A DNA stretch of 64,000 nucleotides from Numida meleagris (GCF_002078875.1 NC_034414.1:14620107-14684106); one strand, 5' to 3'; numbered from the stretch's first letter, positions 14,101 to 27,968 are shown. Translations and numbers: made by a program. Notes: generated by a model not told the origin, from the sequence alone.

Positions 14101-15190
14101 TTAAAAATCTTTGTAGGAGGCTGATTTGACAGGATGCTCCAGTGATTCAGCTAATGACAAAGAGCAACATGAGGGCAACACGACCCTTAGAGGAATACTG
14201 CAAAGCTCCACTTCCTCTCTGCTGCCTCTACTTCACCCTCCTTCTCTCCCAGAGGAATCTCTCTCGTTTAAACCCATCTCATCAGCACAGTTTCCACTGC
14301 TGACAAGTGCTCTCCTCCCTCACCTTCCAAACCACAGACAAACGGGGTGCAAATTCACCTACAAGGCAGAGAGAGCAGGTGGAGGGAGTCGTATGTGTCA
14401 TCTTCATCACATACGTCTCAGTGATGAAGAAAGGTTCCTTTCTTCTTGTACCCACATTCAAATAGGTGTTCTGGCTGGTGAGGAGCAAGAAAGCAGGCAG
14501 TGCATTTGTTGTGTATTTTTCCTAATGGGCAAACCAAAAAAAGTACCAGAGAGTAAGAAACTAATCTTTTCCAGTTCTCTGGAAAGTCTGCATTTTTGCC
14601 ATACCAGTTCATATTCCATGAACAGACCTTGGGATCTTACTACTTTTGCTACCATGGAGCCTGCGTGGGTCTGAAAGTTAAAAGTTATAACCAATGACTG
14701 GCTTTGGTGACGACCATCTAAGTTAACTTTTCTTACTTTTCCATAATAACTGAATTTTTACAAAAAGGCTATTCTTGAGATTAGAAAAGAACAGCATTAA
14801 AACAGAAATAGTTTCATATAAGTAACTGTAAACCTAGCATGCCCTGTGAGGTCACTGCTGTGGGGATATCATTCTTCCAAGCAAACTTAAATCATTACCA
14901 TAATGTAAGCAATATCACATTGGATTACTTGCATCTTTACTTTCAATGGAAACATAAACAGGGTAGAAGCAGAAAAAGAACAGTTTTTAAATGATGAAAC
15001 ATTACAAGATCTTCCTCTGCAGCTCTGAATTTAATTGATATTTCACTTAGTGAAAGTGGCCTTTCATTACATTTATCCAAAAGTTCTTCAGCAGGCCATT
15101 ATAGAAGCAGATGGAGAACCACAAAAGTTGGCTACCTACAAGAGAGTACTTCCTGCTGCTATTCTAGCCATTAGCTTCAAATTTCTGAAT
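11110..15190. other. No recognisable feature
   Basis: Intron 2 unique sequence. It holds the longest open frames of the window (minus 13618-14091 and plus 14126-14674), both of biased composition with no domain I recognise, so I read them as chance frames. Confidence 0.6.
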
Positions 15191-15194
15191 ATAG

Positions 15195-15266
15195 TGAGCC
15201 AGATTCAAAGTGTATTGAAGTCAACAAAAGACATCAATTGACTTAAGTGGGCTTTGAATCAGACCT
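15195..15266. repeat. Old hairpin repeat with 23-bp inverted arms
   Basis: Arms 15202-15224 and 15238-15260 are inverted repeats matching at 18 of 23 positions, around a 13-base loop. The arms contain ttgaagtcaa and cttaagtgggctttgaatca. This resembles an abundant ancient hairpin-forming repeat of reptile and bird genomes whose motif is like ttgacttcaatgggctttgg. Confidence 0.65.
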
Positions 15267-16189
15267 TCTAATGATCATTAAGCGGTATCTGGAAGAAATC
15301 TTCTATTACACAATTTTGACTAATTAAATGCTTTAACGTGAATTCAGGTTTTCTGCTAAGTAGTAGTAATTATGAGAAGATTCTATAAAAAGTGGGTAAA
15401 TGAGGAGGGGAAACTAGATTTAGATATACATAGAATCAGGCAGCTAGACAATGCTGTGCAAAATACAACAAACAGACAAAATTACTGGAACGCTGAGCAA
15501 TTCTTCATTTTATTGAAAGCTCTATTATGGACTCATTCTATCACAATTTTTGTTTGCATGTGTGCTTCTCAAAGTTATTTCCTCATAAATGAAAATGAAA
15601 ATAGGTATGTGTTAGAAGCAAGTGAGTTGCATATTTGATGTTAAAATTTGCATGTGCAAACTTTTATACCATGAATCTTCGGTAGGGAAACTCATTTTCC
15701 ACAAACTGCTGTTATAATAGAATGTCAGTTTCTACTTGTCTTTATTGAAACAAGTATTTTTCCATAGTCTCTTCAAAATTGCATTGCAAGAGCTGCAGTG
15801 AATTTCAAAATTTGGCGTAACGTCTGAGAGTATGAAACCGGTTGAAGTGTCATGGTGAGAATTTTCACCATGTCCCTTCTGCTGGCTTCACCGTACCTCC
15901 ACAACAGGCGAGGACACCTGGCCTGGCCTGTTGATTACAAGATCCAAACCCTCCAGGGGTTTGGAGCCTGGTGGTTATCTAATCATAGAAAATCCCTCCC
16001 AAGATCCTCATGATTTAACTCAGCAGTTAACACCTGCAGCATTTCTCAGCACTCTGCCATAGGCTACCGAGTACATACGGCCATTAGACTTATCTGCAGC
16101 GTATGCTTCTTTAAGAAGCATCAGGGTTTCATGCAAAGGACACTGATGGGAGCTGACAAGGAGTGGATTTATTCATTCAGCACTTGAGA

Positions 16190-16250
16190 TTATCTGCTGC
16201 CCAGTGGTACACAGCTAGTAAGTGAGTGACGTGCAAGGCTCTGCCAGCAG
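16190..16250 (-). mobile_element. MIR-type SINE remnant
   Basis: tgcccagtggtacacagcta followed by gtaagtgagtgacgtgc and ctctgcc corresponds to the MIR core gcagagccacttactagctgtgtgaccttgggca read in reverse. Confidence 0.6.
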
Positions 16251-16259
16251 CCAGCAGAA

Positions 16260-19200
16260 TCAGCCCCTTTACACCACAAGGCAAAGAGCCTCCCTGTGCC
16301 TCCCGTCACCTTGGTGAGCGTCTCATCCCAGCTGCCAGCACCAAGCAGCACAGGGACAGAACACAAACCAGCAGCCTCTCTGCAGCGGAAAGGACCTGAT
16401 ATTTTACCTGCCTTTCCCCTCCCTCCCTTATCTTGATTTTCAACTTTGATGTGCGCTGTGCTTGCTTTCACCCAAAGCAGAATGCTTGCACAGCTGTTTT
16501 TTTCATCTGGGAAAAAACCAAAACAACTCACGTACAGCGCAGTTCATCATGAGAAACCCATTACTCCAAATCAGCAGCCACAGCCAAGCCTTTCTGAAGA
16601 GTGACAGCTGCTGCTCCAAAGTTGCTCTTGCCACCCTAACTCTGTAGTGCCCACCTCAAACTAGAGCTTGGTCCCCACAAGCAGTGCTGGAGGCAGTACT
16701 CCCCTGAAGCTCTTCTCCTGAAGGACCAAAAAACTTACACTTGTGACACAGGTCTCATGAACAATCATTTCTTTCTTTTGGCTCTTTTCGAGACATATAC
16801 ATTACAGAACACAAGAGCAGCCTAAGAGCATGGTGCAGTTCATAATCCATCTTCCCCAAGAAGAATGTACTGCTGTTCAAATGCCCTGGGGGGAACTACG
16901 CTCAGCTATGGGAAAACAACCACTACACTCAGAGGAGAAACAAGCTGCAAAATCGAGGGGTATGCATAGTTCAACCTCAGATAATACAAGTGCAGAGCTC
17001 CGAACACAGAACTGAGAGGGAGGAATAGAGACCTTACAGGTTCAGTATGGCAGCACCAAAGACAATCCTGGAATGTCTGAGCCAGAGATGGTGGAGGGGG
17101 CAGAAGTTGCTGAATCCCATTAAGGGAATATGGGCGAGCACAAGAGTTGGTATAGCACAGCACAGCATAATGCCCTGCCAAAAATACAGTGCAGAGCTCC
17201 TGAAAGCATCGGTTGAGGCATGTGATAAGACAGAGGGGCTCCCAGGAGCATGAAGAGTATCCAGGAAAGGCAATGAGACAGAGCAGAGATGCCGGCAGCA
17301 CCACGGACTGGATCCTTCAGGGACTCCATCAGCAGTAGGAAGAGAAATTTAAAAGGACACTTTTGGAAAAACTTCAAAGGATAAACTCCACCATTTCCTA
17401 CATGTCTCAGATAGCCTCATTCTCTCTATTCCTTGCTTTCTCCATTAGTCATACTGGCCCTGTTTATCTCTTCGGCATTGTCTTACACAAACGTCCTTTA
17501 CACTTTCTCCCTAACACTCTTCCTGAAGTAATCAATAGGATAGATGCTGTTTCCTTCTCTAAATCCTTAATGGCCATCTCAAAGAAACAAGGCAAATAAC
17601 AAATGCTCCAAGAGAGGGCAGAGTAGCTGGAGCTTTGCACAGAGCAGAGGCAGAAAGCTAGACTCTATTGCTGCTCTGTGCTGTTCCATGAAAACCATAA
17701 TGACATCAACCACTTCAAAGAGTGGAAAACATATAATTTTTGTTATTCTACTGTATCCCTCTGCTTTTCATTTTAGTGTGCCACTTGGCTGGGTATTTGT
17801 ATGTACTTGTATGTTAAGGTCTCATCTCAGCTGAGTTAAAAAACTCATGGAGATGCAAATAGTAGGTATCTAAAGGGATTCTCCACCTCCTACAGCCCCG
17901 CACAGCTGACAGCAAAGGAAGAAGAGACTGAAGAACCCACTGCTCTCCCCTTTGGTTCATTTTCTGAAAATGCTGTTGAAGTACACAATCCCGGACAAAC
18001 AGCAGCATGGACTTCATCCAGGAACTGCAACAAGGCCAGGGCAATGTAGACCCACAAAGTTAATGTTTGCACTTTGCTTTGCAATAAAGAGGGAGCCTTG
18101 AGGGGCAGCCTGGCAGTGGCAGACAGAGGAAACAAGAGCTGACCTTCTGCCAAGCTAGGGAGCCAGTGGCTGCGTATTCAGGGAGGTCAAGCAACTACTG
18201 GCCTCCCTGCCTTCTTCTCCGGTGGGTTTGCAGCAGTCTGTAGCACACTGCAGTGTGAACTGCAGCTCCAACTTGACCTGTGCCAGCTGTGCATTACCAC
18301 TTCTATGTTCAGCCTGGCTAATGTATAGTGATCCCAAGATCTTATTTATGATGCTGACATTAGTTTGTTTTATCCATAAAATAGGCACTCTGAGCACTGA
18401 TGAATGCACTTGTTCAGACATTGCCTCCCCTGTGGTCTCTGTCTATGCATTCTCTGCATTTCCTCAACATAGATTTACTTGAAGGAGAAATAGTAAGCGA
18501 TCCCACCCGAGGCTCTCCCAAGGATCAATCAGTCTCCTATCCATGCACTTTTCTGGAGTAAGAGAGATGTAGAATATGAATCTGGATGATAACACTGAAA
18601 AGGAATTCAATATGCATAACCCCTGGGTCAGATTTTTCAATATTTCGTTTTTGATATGGGTTTCTCTCAACAAATGTGATCCCTTTTTGTAGACGGTAAG
18701 GCCTGAAAAAAACGACTGTCTCTCCACAAAGACATGAACCAGTATTTCAGTTTCAAACATCTCTGCTCACTCATATACATGTGGGATTATAACCTTTTAA
18801 TGCAGAGCCACCTCATGCACAGACATGTCTTTTCATATCTTTCAAGACAGGACTGAACAGCACGGGAAATCAGCGGTGACCTTGAAATACCTTCATCTCT
18901 CGGCTATCTGCCTGAATTTAGCCAGCAGCAGAGAGGCTCAAACCCTGGTAACCTCAGTTCTTTGGTGACTCTGATGGGAAATTTTTCTTCATGGATTCAG
19001 TCCCAGTCTCAGGTCAGGAGTGAACTACTGCTGGACAGTTCAAAGGATATTGCAAAGCTTTCCCCTTCCAGAAGCTACTGTCCGTGAGTGCCGAGAAGTG
19101 AGCCAAGTTTTCAAGATGATACTAGCCCTGTTGCCACAGCTTTCTCCATGGTGCCTGCCCACTCTGTTTCTTCCTTTGACATCAAGGAAGCAGCAGAGAC

Positions 19201-22150
19201 AGCAATGCTGGCTGGGAGTTGTCCTTGGGTTTCAGTCTATAAAAAGGATAGCAAATGTCGGGGGAGCTGTAGTACAAAGCAAGAGGCAAAGAGGAGAGAG
19301 AGAAATAAAACTGCACATTTTGCTTCAGCCTTGAGTCTGCCTGTACTCACTCCATGTCTTTCCCTAGGGTCAGCCTGCAACAGAAGAAATTACAGCAAGA
19401 CTTTGTACTCCCCTCAGTGAAGACAGTGTCTTCCTCTGTTTTGTACAAGCAACAGAAGCTGCAGAAAATTAGTCAATTGCTACCATCAGCATCCAGGATC
19501 CCTCACAGCTGGGAGTTAAGAGATCAAAGACAGCAATGAAGGAACATTTTGTTTCTCAGCTATTTTATCTCTGCTCTTCTCATATTCTTCCCATCACACA
19601 TCAGCCCCTTATTGCTGGAGGTGCTGATGACATCTTGCAACCGATCAACATCACTATCAGGATCAAGAAACCTCTTGGCAAGGGAGATTTACAAACAACA
19701 CTGTGAAGAGATGATCTCAGGCATCACTGAACAGGCAATGAGGATAAGCAAAGTCATTCCTTCTCCACATTCTCCAAACCTTCTTGAGAAAGGAGAGCTC
19801 AGGCAGCTCTGGGCACATCCTTACACCATGGTCCAATCAAACTAACTCTGGCGAGCATGAAGTAACAGAATGAGCACTCCTCTCTCACCCTTCTCCCCAG
19901 TCCACCAAAACCCACAAAACTCTCAAAATCAGACAGCAATAAAAGACAAGTATTCATATCTTAGATGTTTACTGAATGTGGCAAAGCTCGGCTAGGTATA
20001 AATCCCTTCCTGTTTCTCAAATGAATTCAGAAACCTCAGAAGGCATACCCCACATCCAGACTACATCTAAGGCTTACAAATAGACACAAGCTAGACTGGA
20101 ATCAAAAAATCTTGATGAAAAATCTCAGAGCCTGACTTGGGAGGTAGCTGATAGCTGTCCAGCCACAGTGCCATGCTTGTGGGAAAGGACTAGGTGGGCA
20201 TCTCAAAGTACTTTAACTTTCCCACATTCTTGGTGACACATCTCAGAAACAACTGCTTTCCAGAGACAGTTCTAGTATGTTCCCTTGAGTTTTGCTGAGG
20301 CCAAGCTGAGTATGACATATGCATGCCTTTCAGTCCCCCAGCTTTGCTCTTCAGGAAGTTGTCTTTCACAAAAAAAGAAATTATCAAAGACTGTTGCCTT
20401 CAGAAAACAGAATGCCATCCTTCCTATTTTGACAGAATTAGATACTTACCGATGATTAAAAATAGCAAGACAGTATGAGAGAAAAACAACAGGAAAGACT
20501 TCTAAAGTTTTCAAGCATATTCTCTGGAGTCAAACAAACTTTTTCCACATCTTTATTATACTTCCCAATGCATTATTCAGTCTGCTTGGACTTTTAGGAG
20601 CACTTAGCTTTGGCCTATATCTTTATCTCAAAGTCTGTGGTACTCATCCTATGAAATGAGACCAGAGTTAGGCAGCAAGAAAGGCAAATTCCATCTTATA
20701 GTTCTTTGGCCCTAGAGGTGGCTCCTGCAATCTAAGGCCTGCCTCACTATTTATGAAGTTGCATCTAGAACACTACTGTCCAAACTCCGTTTATACCACC
20801 CTGCAGTATTTCCGAGTCTTTCTGGGTCATAACACAGAACTCTTCAGCTCTTTAGCCTGAGCCGAATCATTCCCCAAGCTAAAATAGATGTTCTTTTCCA
20901 CACAGTGACAGTATGCAGTGTAGAAAATTTCTCCCTTGAATTACCTGAGTCAACCACATTTTTATGACTATATATACAGCATACTACGTATGCTGCAATG
21001 CAGATGCACCCACCAACACAGCATTATTGCATGGAGACCAAATAAATGAATGTATTTTAAACTTGAGAAAGGTGGTGTTTTCCTTATTTCTAAAGATTTT
21101 GTGGGTCCTGCACCTTCCGAATGGTTATTTTGGAGTGTAATTTCTTACCTGAGGCTTTTCCTATTCCTTCATGTCTGCACTACACAACACATCTAATACA
21201 CAGTTGAAAGATACTTAGCTTCAATACTTTGTTATGTCAAGAGGTAACACATCTCTAAAGGAAGTACTGACGACAAAACAATTGCATATAGGAAGCTACA
21301 GGAAAGTCCAAATGATAAGTAAATGAGTTTAATTCTCTGAAGAGAACAGGCATGGCTGGATATGCTTTCTGTAGCAATTCCATAAAGCAGCAGGGCAATC
21401 ATTACAAAAACAGAAGAAAATCTGAAAATTGAAGTACACTTAAATCACACCATCTTAGGCCTGTACATCTTAATCCCTTGCACTTGCCAAACATTTATGG
21501 TAGCACTTACATGTGCAGAGTAAAAAAAATGCTTATAAACAGTTTACTAGGAAAATAGCATGCTAAATTTGAAAGCAGCAATATATAAAATGGTCAGCTG
21601 GGCTAGATCTACCCATCTACCCCTCCAATTTTGCAGCATTTTCTACCAGAGTTCACATTCATCAGTCAGCTGAACCTTGTTCCCAGATGTTTGGAACACG
21701 CAAAAATCAACCTGTGAATTAGGGAGTTTTCCGAGACTCAGCAATACAATCACAACACTGCTTTGGAACGAAAAGGCAGGGCATGATGTACACGTCATCC
21801 TCTCTCAACAGAAAAGAAAACCAATTACTTCTCTTTAGAGGAGACATAATTAGCTCCCTTCCTTCCAATGGAGAAAGCCTTCAATTCCATGAAAAGTTTC
21901 TGCTGCCTCCCACGCAAACATAGGGCAGATAAAAGCTCCACCAAAATCCTGCTGAGGCAGGTGCCACACTGAAGAAATCCAGCAGTAACCTTGAATAGGA
22001 GGAAACAGTGCCTGTGATGCACAGCTCACATGTTGAATCCTGACTTACAAAGACGTAAGAAGTCAGGCAGAGATGCTGCCCTTGCACCACAGGGAATCAA
22101 GCAAGATGGTATGCAAAACTTCAAGATGTTTAGGGGTAGCTGATCATCAC
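16260..22150. other. No recognisable feature
   Basis: Intron 2 unique sequence. A 132-residue minus frame at 16906-17304 and overlapping frames near it have no recognisable motif. No repeat landmark seen. Confidence 0.55.
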
Positions 22151-22159
22151 ATTATTATA

Positions 22160-22607
22160 CGCAGGCGACTCCAAAAGTAATGTCTCCTATTTATGCCCAT
22201 GGAAGCTACAACACATACACAGAACACAATACTCTTTGATAGAGCAAATTCTCACCTACAAAGCATTACTTCTTCAACAGTCACCACCATTAGCTCTGCA
22301 TTTTTGTAAGTTATGAACAAAAGTCTGCATGTTGCGCTCGCAAAAAAATCTGTGGAGGTGATGACTGTCGCTGTCATCACTGCTGAAATGCGCCACCCAC
22401 AGCCTCACTGTGCTCACATCCACTGTTTGGTCTCCAGAAATGTTCATCAAGTGTCAATGAATGCAAATTTTTTTCTGCATGGAGCAGTTCAGTTCCATAC
22501 TTCTGCTTCATCCATTCTTCCATATCAGACGCCATTTTGTCGGACTGCCCCTCTGCTGCCATCTGTCACATGGCAACAACATGTAAGGAAATACTGGCAG
22601 GAAGGTT
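22160..22607 (-). mobile_element. Internally deleted mariner (Galluhop-like)
   Basis: A TA at 22158-22159 precedes cgcaggcgactccaaaagta, a mariner terminus. Aligning by eye with the long copy at 49786-51077, the sequence matches up to about 22355 and then jumps to the transposase N-terminal region near 22370, so about 0.75-0.8 kb of the middle is deleted. A minus-strand remnant starting MAAEGQSDKMASDMEEW at 22562 is the transposase N-terminus. The right inverted repeat is missing: similarity stops near 22607. It cannot encode a working transposase. Confidence 0.8.
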
Positions 22608-22614
22608 GATACTG

Positions 22615-25185
22615 TAGGCAAGGATTATACAGTATCACATCGCTGTGTAATACAAATTTACATATGGCTCAGAAATTTGTGTACTGTGTCCTATCCTTAA
22701 GCTGATCCCTGCACTGATGCAGCAATAATCCCTATTCATAGCCCCTTCTCTAAGTAGGAAATGTGCACTCCAGGTAAAGGATTTGCCTTCTGTGGCTTGT
22801 TGCTAAACTCCATGGGACTGCATGGTAGTGCTCTTTCATTTATTTCCTCTGTGAACTAAGGGCTTCTGCAAGGCAGTCTTGCAGGGTGCACAGGAAAGCT
22901 CTGTGGAAGTTTGCCACAAACCCACCTCACGTTTTGTTTGCCAGAGGAGCACAGTGACACAGAGAAGTCCTTTTTCTTTTCAAGGGTCCTAAAATTATAG
23001 CTGGGTACAATTCAGCTGGAAGGGATGAAATAGTAGGTGACAGGGTGATTTTCAGAGGCCAGGCCTCTTCTCTGCAGAGTTCTACTTAACTGTTAAGGAG
23101 AGTGGAGGCAATTTCCGCCCCCTTGATCAAAGTCTTATTCCATCTTAAGTGGACAAGTAGAGGTTTATCAAGAGTTCCGTCATGTACTTTGGTATCATTC
23201 TGCTGCCTACACATTCCTGTATTTACAGTAGGTTAATATTGCACATACAAACTGGAGCCTGATTTTGTTTTGGAGTGGATTCCTTACATCACCACAGAAG
23301 CCACTCAGTCATGCTTTGTGAAGTCCTAGGGACTGTGAGAGCCTTCTTCTGACTTTGCTTCTGTTTTTGCATTCTTATACTTCCTAATGTTTCTAAACCA
23401 TTAGTATTTTCTCTTCCACGCTACTCTTTTTTCAGAGGCAGAAGTGATTTTTCACTGTGATTGTCCAGATCTCTTCCATGTTCCCTTCAGGGTATCCATG
23501 GACGTGAATTTGTAGAAAATATGTTACTTCTATTTCAACAGCGTTTAAAGTGCTTGCTTTCGTCTGCACCATTCTTATATAGTCTAGGCTCTCTTTGAAA
23601 GCCACAGGAGACAGTGAAGTGATGTAAGAAGGCGAGGGAAAAACTGTGCTGTAACTTCTGGCAAACTGTATGAGAAAAATGCCTTTAGCCTGAAAGATCT
23701 TGGTAGCCAGTGTAAATGTTTCTGGTGGCCAAGCAAGAAATGTGGATAGCCCTTACGTGTGACTCATTCAACACGCATTTTGCAGAGCTGCTTCCAGTGA
23801 AATTCCTTTGGACAAGTCTTCTTTTACCCAAGGAGACAGGCATTACCATCCCTACTCTTTGTGGGAACAGTACTTGCTCAAGAAACTCAAGATGTCTCCT
23901 CAGGGTGTAATTTAACATTCTCCAGGCATCCCAAGACCCCTGAAGCACTGTTTTGTCTCTGATATCTTATCTTGCTCATGATCTGCAGATGATCAGTCAC
24001 TTAAAGCCTACAGGAGAGAGGACTGCTGCCTACCCACAGAAAGCCTGAGTTTGTCAGTTATAGCTTCAAACAACTGAGCAGAAGCTTCACTTCAGGAAAA
24101 TGAATACAGCATGCAGCTCTGATAGTTTCATTAGGGAAATACAAAGCAGTTCCTTAAATAAGAAACAGAAAATAAGCAAAAGAGGAAAAACAGAGCAAAC
24201 AGTTCTCCCTTGAAAGCAGTCTGAATACCTTCAAATATGACAACGTTCCCTGCAGAAGGAAAGGGAGTTGTAGTGCATTGCCGTGTCCTTTCCTTGCTGG
24301 GAACTCATCCTTTTCCATGATACATGCATGTATGTCCTGACCAGTTCCCAGGTGGCCTCCAGATGGGAGCTAGCACCTCTGCTTAGCTGCTCAGTTGAGT
24401 TACTCTGCTGAGGTTGTCCTGAAATTCCCTAACTGCCCCACCTGCGGCAGGCTTCCTTCCCCTAGGAGCACCTGATGCTACCTGTGGACCCAGGACCTCA
24501 GAGGTGTTACAGGACTGTGAAAAGCTGCTGAGAGTTTACATGAATGAGCGAGTCTAATTTTCAAATTTAGGCCAGAAGCAGCTCGCCCGGCCTATTTTTT
24601 TTCTCCTTCATACTGATTATTCAACCGAAAGGGTTTTCAGATGACCTGAGGGGATTGCCTTCATGGGTGAGTGTGCACTTTACCAGAAGCCCTGTTTGGC
24701 AGAATTACTTGATTATAAGCGTTTTGATTCTGTTGCCCTTGCTGCACACCTCTTTTCCTGGCTTCTGGCCATCTTCAAGTCCTGTGCAAACTTCCCTTTT
24801 CAGAGCGCATCAGGGACCCAGCAGACGCACGAACTACGTAGTTGAACGATCACTTTGTGCCCCAGCCACTGCCAAATAGCTTACTGCACAGCTTAGATGA
24901 GCCTACACACATCGTCCTTCCGCTACAGAAAATCAGAGTGTCTTTCTTGAAATGCCCTCATTCTACATGAAATGCCACCTGTCTTCTGCAGGAGTGATCC
25001 TAAACCAGCAGAACAAATCAAGCAAGGGGTTAAAACAGGATTTATATTTTGTTTTCACCCAGGGCTGGAGAATTCCCTTTTTATCCTCCCCTTATGACAC
25101 CTTTTAAAATAGAGTTGCTTTTTCCAGTCCCAAGCCCACCTAAAGCCAAGGGGTCAAGCTATGTTTCTCAACTCCTTTGTTCAGC
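22615..25185. other. No recognisable feature
   Basis: Unique intronic sequence; a very weak MIR-like patch near 23.83-23.89 kb was not accepted. Confidence 0.55.
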
Positions 25186-25189
25186 AGAG

Positions 25190-25480
25190 CAGTACGGGGG
25201 CGGGAGACATGTTTTTGCTGAAACCACTGGCACAGGCTGATGATGAAGACATCAGCCCTGCTCAGAGCTGCTGCCTCCTGTGCCCTCAGCTCTCCTAAGA
25301 CACCCCCTGAGCTCCGAGGTGCCAAGCAGCCTGTCTCTCCCTGGGGTGTCCCCACCACCGCCCCGTAGCAGGGTTTGTGCTCTGCCCCCCACATCTTGCC
25401 TGGCTGCTCATTAATCACTCGGGATGCGGCTGCTGCCACCACCGCCGCAGACACCAGAAGACTGAGGACACTGTCTTCTC
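25190..25480. promoter_or_regulatory. GC-richer island with retained CpG
   Basis: GC content rises well above the surrounding DNA, with caccaccgccccgtagc and gatgcggctgctgccacc, accgccgcagacacc and an embedded ctcattaatcactcggga. Could be an intronic enhancer or minor promoter. No known repeat or exon recognised. Confidence 0.25.
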
Positions 25481-26572
25481 CTTGCTACGCAAGGCTTTTC
25501 TCCCTTCCCTGACTGCTTTTAAAGGGAAACATCCTTTTTTTGTGTGTGCTGAAACACAGGAATACTGGTTCTGACCTTAAAAAATGTGACAAAGAGTTGC
25601 ACTGCAGTACTCACAGAGGTTGTGTCTGGCTCCAGTGTTCTAGCAGAGTCAGGGCATTACAATGAGATGCAAGGTATGAGAGTACCTTGCAATGCAAAAG
25701 CCCACCATAATCTTTGCAGAGTTGGACCAAAGGCTGTGCCAGTTTCCCAGCCAGGTACAGCACAGACACGTGGAAGTGCCAGGCTTCTGGGAGAAGCACA
25801 ACAGCTACCCTCTTTCAGTCCCTGGAGTACAAAACTATGGGAAGCAAAACAGAAGCCAAAGCACTTGTGAGGTTATTTTAACTTCCCTCTAATGCAGCAG
25901 AGAGATTGAGAAAGCAGGCCATGCCCTTCAAACTACCAACAAACATAGCTGCTTGGCAAAATGCAGCACGTGACACCAGAAGGGAAGTCCTCTTTCAGTG
26001 ATGGTTTTTTCAGAACAAAGACAGCCAAGTATCTCTGAAATGTAAGGCATGTCCCCATTTTGCATCTCATCAACAGAAAAATGAGGGAGCTCCATGTGAC
26101 CTGACATGCGGGTACAAAGCAGATGCAGTGATGTCAGAGCTCCCAGCCCCTCTGCAACGCTGATTAGACATAAACATCAACAAAAACCCTTCAGTGTCAC
26201 AGATGACCCTTACAATGTGGGTATTTTGTCCAGCGGGACAAACAGAAATGAGCAGGAATTCACAGAGATGCTGCAAATCCTCCATCGGGAATTCCCTTAA
26301 GGAGAAGGAGTTCCCCTCCGGCAGCTCTCCTGTGAGCAGCAGCAGCAGGTAATGCCCACATTTTCCAAAAAGTTCAGTAATTTTGTGTTCCCAACTTTAC
26401 CCAGGAGACAGATTTTCAGCTGCTGACTACCCACAGCTGAGATTTAAAGAAGAATCCTCTCTCCAACAAGGCGCTAGATAAAAATTGGAGTTTCAAGACA
26501 CTCAGAAGCCATTGGATGCTATTGTTGACTTGGTCTAACAAAAATCTGGCCTAATTATGGAAGCTGAGCTCC

Positions 26573-26650
26573 TGTGGAAAATCTAGGCCTAAGCCCTAAA
26601 CTTTGGAGGTGCTGAGACAACGTTACCCGTCCCACCATAGGTGGGAGTAA
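26573..26650. repeat. Old hairpin-type repeat
   Basis: tggaaaatctaggcctaagc, cctaaactttggaggtgctg and cccaccataggtgggagtaa resemble an ancient amniote repeat with a ggtgctgagcac-type centre and tcaatgggagt-type arms. Strongly diverged. Confidence 0.5.
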
Positions 26651-27252
26651 TCTGTCACCTTACAGCAAATGCGTTCTATGTATCCTCAAAGAAGAGGACC
26701 CAAATGTTGGATACATCTGCAACATCTGACATAAATAGACATATAAAACAGAGATAACATTAAAAAGAAATAAAAGGTGCAATCCTATGCATGTAGATGC
26801 ATAGTTCCAAATTTGAATCTGAGTAAGATTTGCATCCAAAGCCATTTTTGGCATGTCTCTAAAAAAAAAAAAAGATAACCTCTGAGATAAAAAAGATTCA
26901 TGGGTAGAGTTACAGTTGGGTTGATTATCTGAAGCAATATTCAAAGGATTCCATACACTTGTATAAGACTCTCATAACTTGATCTGGATTCACTAGGTCT
27001 GACAACCCCCCCACGACAAGCACAGCACCAACACCATGTTGCTGTGCCCAAGGGTACACTCGAAGGGCATGAGGTCGAAGCATTGACTTGGGACCCAGAA
27101 AGTCTAGTTTTGCTTTTTAACTTTTTAGATAGCTTTCTTTTTTTTTTCCTGTATGAGTCAATCTATCCGAGCCTTCGTTGAATATTTAGAAAATAAAGAA
27201 AATGAGATATTTGACTTTTCACACATTTTTCTGCCCTTTTACATGCATTGCC

Positions 27253-27335
27253 TGTTTAGACTGTAAATGCTTCAGGTCAGAGATGGTCTGTTACTGTTTT
27301 CAAATGCATATATAGCGCCTGGTATGCTAGCACGT
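27253..27335 (+). mobile_element. L2/MIR-like 3' tail
   Basis: tttagactgtaaatgcttca, ggtcagagatggtctgttac and atatatagcgcctggtatgc match the common amniote repeat tail (gactgtaagctc...ggcagggac...cagcgcctagcac). Which family it belongs to cannot be decided from this stretch. Confidence 0.6.
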
Positions 27336-27968
27336 TGATATTAGTGTAGAACATGGGAAGACACATCCTCTGCCAGACACAGATGGAAAATGACATGTCA
27401 AACACCAGTTGTCACCGCTACCCCAACTTGCAGCCTGCAGAGAATGAAGTGGTGTGGGGTGAAGTCTGCAGCATATCAGGTGGAGCAAAAAGCACGCTGC
27501 CCCAGCTGAGCACTGACTGCAGTTGGCTCTGGTGGGCTCCTTTTCTGCCCTGGCTCCATACTCACGCTGTGAGAGCAGCAAGGAATAGGCAGTCAGCACC
27601 TGGCCTCGTACGTCAGAAGCACACAGAGACACCACACACCACTCCCAGTGCCTCATCATCTGGGAGGGAGGACAGAAGGCATCACAGGTAGATTGGTGAC
27701 AACAGAGCAAGCTGCATGCTGAAAAGCCGGGAATCTTTGTCATGACAACAGAGAGAGCTGTTAAAGTCTACACAGTGTGCAGGGAACGCAAAGCGAGGCA
27801 GTGCTTCGGGTCTCCTGCTATCAGCAGGGAGGTTCTGGCAGAGCTGCAGCAGAAAGTGATGGTTTATTTTTAACAATAGCTTCTAAAGCCAAAGCTAGTG
27901 ATTTTGTTTGTTTGTCACTTTTTATTTCATCCAATACTCTAGATGGATATTAGCTCCTTTTGCAAGGC

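Noticed and set aside
14126..14674. Longest open frame of the window (182 residues, plus strand)
   Set aside because: Ser/Leu/His-rich composition with no recognisable domain. It is in the antisense orientation inside a BRSK2 intron, with no splice-like or promoter context.
18330..18410. Possible MIR remnant around ttttatccataaaatagg
   Set aside because: A single short resemblance, without the core in the right place.
22377..22562. 61-residue minus frame as a possible small gene
   Set aside because: It is the N-terminal remnant of the mariner transposase in the deleted copy.
23815..23900. Possible MIR remnant
   Set aside because: Only cttgctcaag and a loose tttacccaaggagaca resemble MIR. 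Too weak without alignment.
27327..27743. 138-residue Cys/Ser-rich minus frame
   Set aside because: It lies in a GC-richer stretch where stop codons are rarer. Frames exist on the other strand too, and no family is recognised.
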